Assembly: GCF_000238595.1 (NCBI RefSeq)
Contig: NZ_AGTS01000074.1
Span: 1 to 59,655 of the forward strand
Direction: 5' to 3'
Length of the DNA: 59,655 nt
Origin: Acidovorax sp. NO-1
Lineage (GTDB): Bacteria > Pseudomonadota > Gammaproteobacteria > Burkholderiales > Burkholderiaceae_C
Numbering within the stretch: position 1 is the stretch's first letter; every line of letters starts with the position of its first letter. Below are positions 17,153 to 24,924 of this stretch, one piece after another. Both the position numbers and the translations under genes were made by a program. Below the pieces are notes generated by a model. That model was not told where the DNA came from. It saw only the letters and a list, made by a program, of their open reading frames with translations, and did no database searches.

Positions 17153-17736
17153 CAGTCGAGTCCCCTTGCGCCGGACGACGCACTCAATTCCTTCAAGGCC
17201 GCGGCAGGCGTCGCGGCCGTCTTCAACAGATTCGAGAGCGCATGCACGAAGGTCGTCATCGCGGCGACCGGCACGATCAACCAGAACCAGAATTTCTTCA
17301 TGCCCAGGGTGTTGGTGGTGTCCTGGTACATGAAGTTGAAGGTTTCCCCGGAAAATTCCTGGAAGTCGAAACCGACGCGTGCCAGCGCAACGGGGTCGAA
17401 CCATTTGATGCACAGGTAGATCAGGATGCCGGCGAAGGTGAGGATGATGACGTCGATGAGGATTTTCATGCTCTTCATCAGCGCAAGCGGTACCGCGTCG
17501 ACCAGCATCGTGACGGATACGGCGGTACGGGTTTTCAGCGTCAGCGACATCCCGATCATGGCGATCCATACCATGCAATGGATGGCGAGTTCATCCATGA
17601 AATAGATGGGAGAGCGAAATGCGCGGCCGATGGTATTGGCGATGATCATCAGGGGCAGTGCGAATGCCAGCAGGCGCACGGCGCCGCGTTCGACGCGCAG
17701 GATGCCATCGCTCAAGCAGTGAATGACTTGAACCAC
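17152..17736 (-). CDS. dctQ: TRAP transporter small permease DctQ
   Basis: This 194-residue protein has four hydrophobic segments (about 17-37, 50-70, 87-110, 145-170) as in DctQ. It joins the large permease DctM in the inner membrane. It lies between dctP and dctM; its stop overlaps the dctM start, and a hairpin separates it from dctP. Confidence 0.88.
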   Translation of the reverse strand: MVQVIHCLSDGILRVERGAVRLLAFALPLMIIANTIGRAFRSPIYFMDELAIHCMVWIAMIGMSLTLKTRTAVSVTMLVDAVPLALMKSMKILIDVIILTFAGILIYLCIKWFDPVALARVGFDFQEFSGETFNFMYQDTTNTLGMKKFWFWLIVPVAAMTTFVHALSNLLKTAATPAAALKELSASSGARGLD

Positions 17737-17760
17737 GAGAACTCCAATTCAGCGAGGGGG

Positions 17761-17784
17761 CGGGCGATCCGACAGGACCGCCCG
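17761..17784 (-). terminator. Hairpin between dctP and dctQ
   Basis: Ten-base arms CGGGCGATCC and GGACCGCCCG pair with one mismatch around a 4-base loop. There is no T-tract. Such hairpins after a binding-protein gene commonly stabilise its mRNA or attenuate read-through so that the binding protein exceeds the permease. Confidence 0.5.
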
Positions 17785-17807
17785 AGCGCAAGAACCGTGA
17801 CCCGGTC

Positions 17808-18788
17808 TTACTTGATGGCGGCGACTTCCTTGCGCAGGTCAGCCAGGACAGGCGCGCGCTTGAGCCAGATTTCTTCCCACTTCTGCGGAACGTCGCCGAA
17901 GAACTCGGGACCGGCCTTCACCACCTTGATTTTCTTCGTGCCTTCGATGTTCTTCAGCATTTCGGCCTCCACCGAGGTATAGGTCGAGAACAGGCTGTTG
18001 AGGTGCTTGCGTGCGGAGGTGGCAATCAGCTCGCGGTCGGCGGGTGTCAGTTGCTGCCACAGGCGTCCGGAAATCAGGCCGACGACGGGGAACATCATGT
18101 GGCTCGAGTGCACCAAGGTGTTGCCGCGCTCGAAGAACTTCATGCGCCACACCAGTTCGGCATCCGCATCCACGCCATCGACCTGGCCGTTGGCCAGCGA
18201 GTCGTACACGTCGGTCAGCGGCATCGGGGTCGAAGCGGCACCCAGCAACTGGTAGAAGTCACGCACCGGCGGGAACGGCGTGATGCGCATCTTACGACCC
18301 TTCAGGTCGGCACCGCTATTGGTCGGGAATGCATTGAGCATCAGGCGCATCGATGCAACGCCGTAGCCCAGACCCACTGCGCCGACTTCACGCGGCAGAC
18401 GCTCGAGCATCTTTTGGGCGGTGGGGCCGTTGAGCAGGATTTCGGCCTGGCGGTAATCCTTGACCAGGTACGGTGCGAACAGCACGCTCATGTCCGGCAC
18501 GCGGTTGGTCACTTCGGCAACCGTCATGAAGGCCATGTCGAGCGCGCCGGTCTGTAGCTGCTGCATCATCTGCGCTTCGCTGCCCAGCTGGCCGGCCGGG
18601 AAGGTCGCGACCGAATACTTGCCGTTGGACTTTTGCTTGAGCTCCTCGCCCATCGCGGCGGCGGCCTTGGTCCACTCATGGGTGGCCGGAACGATCAGGC
18701 CTACCTTCAATTCCTTTGCTCCGGCCGCAGCGCTCAGGGTCGTGCCCAGCGCAACGGCGAAAATGGTCAGCAGCTTCTTCAATTGCAT
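17808..18788 (-). CDS. dctP: TRAP transporter solute-binding protein DctP
   Basis: This 326-residue protein begins with a classic signal peptide (KKLLTIFAVALGTTLSAAAGA, cleavage after about residue 23). The DctP fold follows, with GEELKQKSNGKYSVATFPAGQLG, the conserved Arg-containing GRKMRITPFPPVRDFYQLLGA (about 165-185) and PMPLTDVYDSLANGQVDG. The periplasmic protein catches an organic acid for DctQM. AAGGAGAAGAC precedes the ATG at 18788. It opens the transporter-SDR-ALDH operon. The ligand cannot be told from sequence. Confidence 0.92.
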   Translation of the reverse strand: MQLKKLLTIFAVALGTTLSAAAGAKELKVGLIVPATHEWTKAAAAMGEELKQKSNGKYSVATFPAGQLGSEAQMMQQLQTGALDMAFMTVAEVTNRVPDMSVLFAPYLVKDYRQAEILLNGPTAQKMLERLPREVGAVGLGYGVASMRLMLNAFPTNSGADLKGRKMRITPFPPVRDFYQLLGAASTPMPLTDVYDSLANGQVDGVDADAELVWRMKFFERGNTLVHSSHMMFPVVGLISGRLWQQLTPADRELIATSARKHLNSLFSTYTSVEAEMLKNIEGTKKIKVVKAGPEFFGDVPQKWEEIWLKRAPVLADLRKEVAAIK

Positions 18789-18990
18789 TGTCTTCTCCTT
18801 GGATTGGTGAGCGCGTGATGCGCTCTTTGCGTCGTTTCTTGTTTCGCCGTGCATCACGAAAAAATACCGCGGCTCTTTATATGTATCCGACTTTACCGGG
18901 CCGCCCTCTCGCGGGCATTGGCCCAGGCTCTGATTTTTTGCCATAGAGTCTGGATCGATGTGCAACCGCAGCATCGCCCAGCGCAAACGG

Positions 18991-19024
18991 CAAAGGCGAG
19001 GAACGCCGCGCGCCCTCGCCTTTG
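18991..19024 (-). terminator. Hairpin downstream of the fatty acid hydroxylase gene
   Basis: Perfect 11-base arms CAAAGGCGAGG and CCTCGCCTTTG enclose a 12-base loop. Read on the - strand, the structure follows the hydroxylase stop by 22 bases and is trailed by a short T-containing tract. It probably ends that transcript before dctP. Confidence 0.6.
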
Positions 19025-19046
19025 CACGTTAGAACAAGAGCAAAAC

Positions 19047-19865
19047 TCAGGCACGCGCCTGCGCGGCCGGCACGGTGCTAGCCGGCTCGGCTTCGGCAAC
19101 CGTGCTTGCGCGTTCGTTTTGCTGGGCAACGAGCTTTGCCTTGTCTTCCGCCTTGCGCGCCTCATCCGACATGCCGTTGAACAGCGTACCCAGCACCCCC
19201 TTGTCCAGGTCGCTGGTCCCGAACAGCGCATCGCAGATGGGGAAGGTGAGGTTGAAGTTGCGGGTGTGCATGAAGTCAGGGTTATGATGAAGTACATGCA
19301 TGCGCCGCACCGTGTTGACCAGCGGCAGGCGATCCAGAATCGGGTGCTCGAGGTGCGACAAGGTATGCAGGCCTTCGTACATCAGGAAGTACGACGCCAT
19401 CGTCAGCATGGCGATGTACCCCGCGTTGGCAGACCACAGGTTGCCGATCAGCAGGGCCGCCGGCAGAGCCGCCAGCACAAACAGCACGGGCGCAAATGGC
19501 GGGAACAGCAACGCGCGCCACTCCTTGTGTCCGTTGTAATCGAGCGTCTTGTGGGAGAAGAACTGGTGGTGGGTCGCGACGTGGCGCTTGTAGGCCGGCT
19601 TGATCCAGCTCTTGGGGCTGTGCAACAAATAGCGGTGCCCGGCCCACTCCGCCCAGTTCCCGAACAGAAACATCGGAATCACGACGAACAGCCATTCCTG
19701 CCAGGTCGTGTTCTGCAGTTGCGCTGCGCAATACCAGACCACACCGATGGTGAACGCCAGCGTGAAGCCTAGGTGCAGCTCGCCGCGGTACCAGCCGGGG
19801 GTGTCTTCCACGTATTGCTTCCTGTAGGACAGGGATCGTGCAACGATTTCCTCTTCGCGATTCAT
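19047..19865 (-). CDS. Sterol desaturase/fatty acid hydroxylase superfamily membrane protein
   Basis: This 272-residue protein has four hydrophobic stretches and the His clusters of the family: GHRYLLH (about 81-87), KRHVATHHQFFSH (about 96-108), LSHLEHP and MHVLHHNPDFMHTRN (about 195-210). These His boxes hold a di-iron centre that hydroxylates or desaturates lipophilic substrates with O2. AAGGA stands seven bases before the chosen ATG. It is divergent from a TetR gene, with a perfect palindrome between the two, which suggests repression by that protein. The substrate is unknown; a C-terminal Ala/Glu-rich tail of about 45 residues is unusual. Confidence 0.82.
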   Translation of the reverse strand: MNREEEIVARSLSYRKQYVEDTPGWYRGELHLGFTLAFTIGVVWYCAAQLQNTTWQEWLFVVIPMFLFGNWAEWAGHRYLLHSPKSWIKPAYKRHVATHHQFFSHKTLDYNGHKEWRALLFPPFAPVLFVLAALPAALLIGNLWSANAGYIAMLTMASYFLMYEGLHTLSHLEHPILDRLPLVNTVRRMHVLHHNPDFMHTRNFNLTFPICDALFGTSDLDKGVLGTLFNGMSDEARKAEDKAKLVAQQNERASTVAEAEPASTVPAAQARA

Positions 19866-19942
19866 GATGATTCCTTTCATTTCGCACAGCAATCCGGCAC
19901 GGACGCACCGGACTGGCCTTTCGGCATTGATTTAAGTACACT

Positions 19943-19956
19943 GCCTTAATTAAGGC
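19943..19956. promoter_or_regulatory. 14-bp perfect palindrome, candidate TetR operator
   Basis: GCCTTAATTAAGGC is fully self-complementary. It lies 17 bases before the TetR ATG and about 78 bases before the divergent hydroxylase start. Position and symmetry fit a TetR-dimer site controlling both genes. Confidence 0.6.
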
Positions 19957-19973
19957 TACACAATTAACTAACA

Positions 19974-20651
19974 ATGTCAACATTGAAACCCGTGCGCTCG
20001 GACGGAAGGGAAACGAAGGTTCGGATGAAGGCCGTTGCACAGCGCCTGTTCGCGCAGCACGGCATCGACGGCGTCACGGTGGCCGATATCATTGCGGCGG
20101 CCGGGCAGCGCAACAAGGCTTCGCTGCAGTACCACTTCGGATCGAAGGACGAATTGATCGGCGAGCTGCTGGTCGACGGCGCGCAGAAGGTAGATGCCTT
20201 CCGCCTGGCCCTTCTCGACCAGATGGCCGCGGACGGTGGCCCGCGCCATGTGCGTGACGTACTGGACGCCTTCGTCCGGCCGGTGTACCAACTGACGGTG
20301 ACCGAAGCCGAAGGCAGCACCTACCTGCGCTTCCTGTCGAACGTGCAGCTCACGCATCGCGAGCTTTTCCGCGCCCACATTGGCGCCAAGTGGAATACCG
20401 GCTATCGCCGCTGCCTCGAGCATTTCCGCAATCTGCTCGCCCACATCCCTACCCCGGTGCTAGAACAGCGCATGTCACTAGTGGCGATCTACACGACGAC
20501 GGTTTTCTCGATCAAGGAAGCGCCGGCTGACGACGCGCCCGCGTCGTCGCGCCTGTGGACGCGCAAATTCACACTGGACAACATTCTCGACACCTACGAG
20601 GCAATGCTCGTCTGTGTTCCTTCTGCGGGAACTTTGGAAAAGCTCAAGTAG
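19974..20651 (+). CDS. TetR/AcrR-family transcriptional regulator
   Basis: This 225-residue regulator has a TetR HTH at about residues 17-60, ending with the typical LQYHFGSKDELIGELL. The C-terminal ligand domain is not assignable. It is divergent from the fatty acid hydroxylase, with a perfect palindrome between the genes, so local repression of itself and the hydroxylase is likely. Its stop codon abuts that of the convergent AraC gene. Confidence 0.88.
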   Translation: MSTLKPVRSDGRETKVRMKAVAQRLFAQHGIDGVTVADIIAAAGQRNKASLQYHFGSKDELIGELLVDGAQKVDAFRLALLDQMAADGGPRHVRDVLDAFVRPVYQLTVTEAEGSTYLRFLSNVQLTHRELFRAHIGAKWNTGYRRCLEHFRNLLAHIPTPVLEQRMSLVAIYTTTVFSIKEAPADDAPASSRLWTRKFTLDNILDTYEAMLVCVPSAGTLEKLK

Positions 20652-21500
20652 TCAATACGCCTGCACCACGCGCCGGTACTCGCTGGGCGTCACGCCGATC
20701 TGGCCACGGAAGAAGCGCGTGAAGTGGCCCTGGTCGGAAAAACCCAGGTCTTCCGCGAGTCGCCCGAGGCTGGTTCGTTCGTCCACCTGCGCCAGCTGAA
20801 GACAGGCGGTTTCGGCCCGCAAGGTGTTGACGTAGACGTGTGGCGTCATCCCGGTGCAGCGGCGAAAGCGCACGAAGAACTGCGCGCGCGACAGGTGCGC
20901 GGAGGCGGCCAACCGGTCCGCATCCAGAGCCTGATCCAAGTATTCGCTAATGTGGTTAAGCGCGCGCTGGATGCGCGAATCGGGCAGTCGCAACCCTTCC
21001 GGCCGCATCAGGTCCTGGATGCTCTCCAACGCAGAGAACTGTTCGCTGACCGCCAGCATCAGGTCGAACAAGGCGATCTCCAGGCGCTCCTGCTTCATCG
21101 GGATCGGCGACATCAGATCACCGATCAGATCATCCGCCAGCTTGCGGATGCGGGGCGTGATTTGCACGCAGGGCCGCGGGAAGAAGCGGGGATGGGCCGC
21201 CAGACGCAGCGGGTCGTGCAGCGTCGCCAGCCACCGGGGTTCGATGTACAGCGCCAGGTAGACGGTGCGCGGAAAGTCCGGCTCGCTGTAGAAGTAGTGC
21301 GGCTCCCAGGCATTCACCAGGATGGCGGTTCGGTCGGTGACCGGTAGCCGCTCCTCGCTGACGTAAAACGCGGAATCGGCGCCGCTGGCTTTTAAGATCA
21401 CGTGGCACTGTGAGTGCGCATGCGAAACCAGCGGGGTGTCCATGTCGAGCAGTGCCAGGCGTCCGAATCCGCCCTGCGCGATCCTGAGTGCTTTCGTCAT
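20652..21500 (-). CDS. AraC-family transcriptional regulator
   Basis: This 282-residue protein has a C-terminal AraC double HTH (about 185-280): DRLAASAHLSRAQFFVRFRR and LAEDLGFSDQGHFTRFFRGQ, followed by GVTPSEYR. The N-terminal half looks like a cupin-type effector domain (HSQCHVILKA). It is the distal gene of the large aromatic-acid operon, 30 bases after the TIGR02444-like gene. It likely responds to the substrate or a CoA intermediate of that pathway. Stop codons of this gene and the TetR gene are adjacent. Confidence 0.88.
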   Translation of the reverse strand: MTKALRIAQGGFGRLALLDMDTPLVSHAHSQCHVILKASGADSAFYVSEERLPVTDRTAILVNAWEPHYFYSEPDFPRTVYLALYIEPRWLATLHDPLRLAAHPRFFPRPCVQITPRIRKLADDLIGDLMSPIPMKQERLEIALFDLMLAVSEQFSALESIQDLMRPEGLRLPDSRIQRALNHISEYLDQALDADRLAASAHLSRAQFFVRFRRCTGMTPHVYVNTLRAETACLQLAQVDERTSLGRLAEDLGFSDQGHFTRFFRGQIGVTPSEYRRVVQAY

Positions 21501-21530
21501 CGATCCTCCTGAGGAAACGTGGCCAACGCT

Positions 21531-21968
21531 TCACCGATGGGGCTGGTCGGCGCCATGGATCTGCGCGGCCGCCATCGAAGAAAGCCAATCGCACAGCGCG
21601 TACAACTCGACCTGCTCGGCTTCCAGTTCTGCCCGGGCTATGAGGATACGAAGCGCCTGTGCACTTTCCGGCGGGACTGGAGCGAAGCCGGGCGGATCCT
21701 TCAGCGCCCGATGCAGTCGCCGCAGGGGCAAGATCACTTCGGAGCGCCAACCGGCGATCTGCGATCCGGCGGAGGCGACTTCGTCTGGCGTGAGTGATCG
21801 TCCGAGCCGCAACGCCGAGTACGCCTGAAACAGATGCAGCACGATGTCCAGCCCATGCGCATCCTGCTGTCCGTGGAGATACTTCAACTCGTCGGGTGTG
21901 AGGTCGCGATAGCGTGCCACGATGAAGTTCCACGCATCCTGCCTGCTGACGGGTTTTACATGGTTCAT
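21531..21968 (-). CDS. TIGR02444-like (DUF2390) family protein
   Basis: This 145-residue helical protein shows the family layout: an N-terminal AWNFIVARY, a central GLDIVLHLFQAY and the GWRSEVILPLRRLHRALK segment (about 74-91). The function of the family is unknown. Position, 30 bases after the enoyl-CoA hydratase gene and 30 before araC, makes it part of the operon. The family call rests on the tryptophan-PLR-LK pattern and is moderate. Confidence 0.55.
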   Translation of the reverse strand: MNHVKPVSRQDAWNFIVARYRDLTPDELKYLHGQQDAHGLDIVLHLFQAYSALRLGRSLTPDEVASAGSQIAGWRSEVILPLRRLHRALKDPPGFAPVPPESAQALRILIARAELEAEQVELYALCDWLSSMAAAQIHGADQPHR

Positions 21969-21998
21969 GGGAGGCAGCGCTTCGAATCCGAACGACGT

Positions 21999-22805
21999 TC
22001 AGGAACCGATGAAGTTGGGATTGCGTTTGCCGTGGAAGGCCTCGACGCCCTCGCGGAAGTCATCGGAGCTGCGCAGCCGGCTGTAGCAATGGCCTTCCAG
22101 CTCGATGGCCACGGTCAGCGTGGAATCTTCGGTGTCGTTCAGCAGCTTCTTGGCGGTGCGTTGCGCAATCGGCGAGAAAGCGCGCAGCTCGTCGACCAGG
22201 CGATCGGTAGCCGCTTCCAGCTCGGAATCGGGCACGCATTCGGTGGCCACGCCCCATTCGTACGCCTGCTGGCCCGGAATTCGGCGCGAGCGCATCACGA
22301 TGTCCTTGGTGCGGGTGATGCCCACCATCTTTTGCAGGCGTGCCGATCCGCCGGAGCCAGGAATCTGGCCCAGCTTCTGTTCGGGCAAGGCGTAGCGCGT
22401 GGTTTCGGTCACCAGGCGGAAGTCGCAGGCCAGCGAAATCTCGAAGCCGACGCCGAAGCAGTAGCCCCGGTTGGCAGCGATCACCGGCTTGCTGCAACGA
22501 GCGGGGGCCGCGATGTTCCAGGCCAGCTTGGAGACGTGCTCCGGGGAGGCTTCCAAGAAGCCCTTAATGTCGCCACCACTGGAGAAGTGCTCGCCTTGAG
22601 CGCGCAGCACGATCACCCGCACGGCCGGGTTCTCGTCCAGCGACTCGAACACCAGCCGCAGCTGGTCGCGCTGGGCCATGGAGATGATGTTGTAGGGCGG
22701 ACGGTGCAGCACGATGTCTGCACGCTCGCGCGCGGCGTCAATCTGAACGCTGAAGCCGTCCAGATGTTCGAGCAGGGTTTGGGCCGGGTGGGTCAGTTGG
22801 GTCAT
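21999..22805 (-). CDS. Enoyl-CoA hydratase/isomerase family protein
   Basis: This 268-residue crotonase-fold protein has the oxyanion-hole segments HFSSGGDIKGFLEA (about 83-96) and ANRGYCFGVGFEISLACDFRL (about 123-143), then PEQKLGQIPGSGGSARL. The hydratase Glu positions are not clearly conserved as a pair, so it may be an isomerase, a hydrolase or a dienoyl-type hydratase rather than a classic hydratase. AGGAGACCTTT precedes the ATG at 22805. It belongs with the CoA ligase, UbiD and UbiX genes and probably acts on an acyl-CoA of that pathway. Confidence 0.85.
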   Translation of the reverse strand: MTQLTHPAQTLLEHLDGFSVQIDAARERADIVLHRPPYNIISMAQRDQLRLVFESLDENPAVRVIVLRAQGEHFSSGGDIKGFLEASPEHVSKLAWNIAAPARCSKPVIAANRGYCFGVGFEISLACDFRLVTETTRYALPEQKLGQIPGSGGSARLQKMVGITRTKDIVMRSRRIPGQQAYEWGVATECVPDSELEAATDRLVDELRAFSPIAQRTAKKLLNDTEDSTLTVAIELEGHCYSRLRSSDDFREGVEAFHGKRNPNFIGS

Positions 22806-22839
22806 AAAGGTCTCCTGGGGATCGATGGAAGAAGAGGAT

Positions 22840-23454
22840 TCAGGGATTGGGCATGCGCACCAGGGCGGCCGGCTGAGGCTGGCGCAGGCCCTCCCAGCGT
22901 GTGACGAGATCGGTGTGCTCAACGTCGAAAAGGTCCAGCACGCGGCCGACGGTGTGGTTGACCATGTCATCGAGCGACGCGGGGCGGACGTAGAACGCCG
23001 GCACGGGTGGGAACACTATGGCGCCCATCTCCGTCACGGCGGCCATGTTGCGCAGGTGCGCCAGGTTCAGGGGCGTCTCGCGCGCCAGGAGCACCAGGCG
23101 GCGGCGTTCCTTCAGTACCACGTCTGCGGCGCGATTAACCAGGTTGTCGCCCAGCCCATGCGCGATGCCGGCCAATGTCTTCATCGAGCAGGGCGCCACC
23201 ACCATACCAGCGGTGTGAAAAGAGCCACTGGAGACGGCGGCACCGATGTCCTTGACGCTGTGCACCTCGTCGGCCAGAGCCTCGATCTCGCTGCGCTTAA
23301 GGTCCACCTCTTGAGCCGCGGTGAGCGCGCCGGATGCGGACAGCACCAGGTGCGTCTCCCAGCCGGGCAGCGTACGCAGCACCTGCAGAAGGCGGATGCC
23401 GTAAATGGCGCCGCTGGCACCGGTGATCGCCACGATCAGGCGCTTTGTGGTCAT
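22840..23454 (-). CDS. ubiX: UbiX-family flavin prenyltransferase
   Basis: This 204-residue protein matches UbiX/PadB: GASGAIYG at residues 12-19 for FMN, SSGSFHTAGMVVAPCSMKT (75-93) with the conserved Ser-x-Lys-Thr region, and a LKERRRLVLLARETPLN Arg-rich strand (about 113-129). It makes prenylated FMN, the cofactor of UbiD decarboxylases. The ATG overlaps the end of the UbiD gene by four bases, so the cofactor enzyme and its client are co-translated. This is probably a dedicated copy, separate from the ubiquinone gene. Confidence 0.92.
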   Translation of the reverse strand: MTTKRLIVAITGASGAIYGIRLLQVLRTLPGWETHLVLSASGALTAAQEVDLKRSEIEALADEVHSVKDIGAAVSSGSFHTAGMVVAPCSMKTLAGIAHGLGDNLVNRAADVVLKERRRLVLLARETPLNLAHLRNMAAVTEMGAIVFPPVPAFYVRPASLDDMVNHTVGRVLDLFDVEHTDLVTRWEGLRQPQPAALVRMPNP

Positions 23455-24902
23455 CTTTGCACCTTGCCTGTGTGAAAATCGACGCGGGCCGACGGGTCGA
23501 TCAGCGCGTCCAGGTCCTCGGTGTCCTCACCCGGCACGCGCACTTTGGTGAAGACATGCTCGTGGTAGACCACGGGCTTGGTGGCGTCCAGGCCCATCTT
23601 GGCGCTGATGCCCTGCACGTGGGATGGCGGCGCGCTGTTCTCGCCGAACTCCTGGCCCACCGTGGTGGAAGGATCAAGCACCGAGCCTTGCGCCCCGGCG
23701 ATCACGACCAGGTCCCGGTCGGCCTGAAAGCGCGTGGCCACTGCCCATTCCACCTGCAGCGGGTCGTGCACCTCCACGTCGTCGTCCACGACCACTACCT
23801 GCTTGATGTCGTAGTGCGCGCCGAACGCTGCGCAGATCACGTTCTTGGGCTGGCCCTCGTGGGTCTTCCGGATCTTGACGAACAGGTGGTAGCGGCCCAC
23901 ACCGCCAATCGACAGATGGACGTCCAGCACGTTGGGGAAGCTGCGCTGCAGGTGGGCCAGCAGCGTCGCCTCGCGCGGGATGGAACCCAGCAGGAGGTGC
24001 TCCATCTCGGCGGGGACAATCGTGTGGAAGACCGGATCGCGGCGGTGGGTGATGGCGTCCACCTGGATCACCTCGCGGTGCTCTCGCGCGCTGTAGTACT
24101 TGGGAAACTCGCCGAAGGGGCCTTCCAGCTCCTTCACGCCCGGCAGGATGCGTCCTTCGATCACCACCTCGGCGTCGGCCGGCACGCGCACATCATTGGT
24201 GAGGCACTTGACCACGCGCAACGGGGCGCCGTGCAGGGCGCCGGCTATCTCCAGCTCGTCGCAATCGAGCGGGGCGATGGCCTGCGAGGCCAGCAGCGTG
24301 AGCGGGTCGACGCCGATCACCACCGCAACGTCCAGCGGCTGCTGACGCGCTTCGGCTTCCTTGTAGAAGGCCCAGAGGTGGCGCGGCAGCATCAGGATCG
24401 CCATGCGCTCCTTGGAGTGGACCTGGATCCGGTTGATCGAAACGTTCTGCGCCCCCGTCTTAGGGTTTCGGGCGATCACCAGGCCGGCGGTGATGTAGGG
24501 GCCGTTGTCGTGCTCGCTGTGGGTTGGTATGGGCAACACCTCGCGCGGATCGACGCTCTTTTGCACCACCTGCTGGCAGAGTGCCTCGCCCGTCGGCACC
24601 TCCCGCCAGGGCAGCGGGTTCTCGGCGGCCTGGCGGAAGCGCTGCAGCAGTTGCGACTCGGTCACGCCCATGGCTTCGGCAATCCAGCCGCGGCGCGACA
24701 TGAAGCCCGACACCACTGGCATGTCATGCCCGCCGGGCCGGGGGAAATAGACCGCTTGCCGGCCGTCGAGCCGCTTGGCGATGGCGGCCAGCTGGTGTTC
24801 GAGCTTCACACCTTCGTGGATGACGGCCAGGCGGCCGGTGTCGGACAGGTGGGCGAGCCAGCGACGCAGGTCGGTGAAAAGGGCGGGGGCGGAAGTGGTC
24901 AT
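23451..24902 (-). CDS. ubiD: UbiD-family prenylated-FMN-dependent decarboxylase
   Basis: This 483-residue enzyme has the UbiD signatures: QNVSINRIQVHSKERMAI (about 152-169) around the cofactor and metal, and the EGRILPGVKELEGPFGEF block (about 250-267) with the Glu of the Arg-Glu-Glu active site. UbiD enzymes reversibly decarboxylate aromatic or unsaturated acids; some act on CoA thioesters (phthaloyl-CoA, isophthaloyl-CoA). The CoA ligase gene immediately upstream and UbiX immediately downstream suggest such a route, but the substrate is inference. The start at 24902 gives the normal N-terminus; a longer reading to 25118 overlaps the ligase. Confidence 0.92.
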   Translation of the reverse strand: MTTSAPALFTDLRRWLAHLSDTGRLAVIHEGVKLEHQLAAIAKRLDGRQAVYFPRPGGHDMPVVSGFMSRRGWIAEAMGVTESQLLQRFRQAAENPLPWREVPTGEALCQQVVQKSVDPREVLPIPTHSEHDNGPYITAGLVIARNPKTGAQNVSINRIQVHSKERMAILMLPRHLWAFYKEAEARQQPLDVAVVIGVDPLTLLASQAIAPLDCDELEIAGALHGAPLRVVKCLTNDVRVPADAEVVIEGRILPGVKELEGPFGEFPKYYSAREHREVIQVDAITHRRDPVFHTIVPAEMEHLLLGSIPREATLLAHLQRSFPNVLDVHLSIGGVGRYHLFVKIRKTHEGQPKNVICAAFGAHYDIKQVVVVDDDVEVHDPLQVEWAVATRFQADRDLVVIAGAQGSVLDPSTTVGQEFGENSAPPSHVQGISAKMGLDATKPVVYHEHVFTKVRVPGEDTEDLDALIDPSARVDFHTGKVQR

Positions 24903-24924
24903 AAGCGTGCGGGGAGAAGTGGGA

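Noticed and set aside
15848..17419. 523-codon + strand frame opposite dctM/dctQ
   Set aside because: The sense strand encodes complete TRAP permeases; the antisense product is low-complexity His/Gln/Arg.
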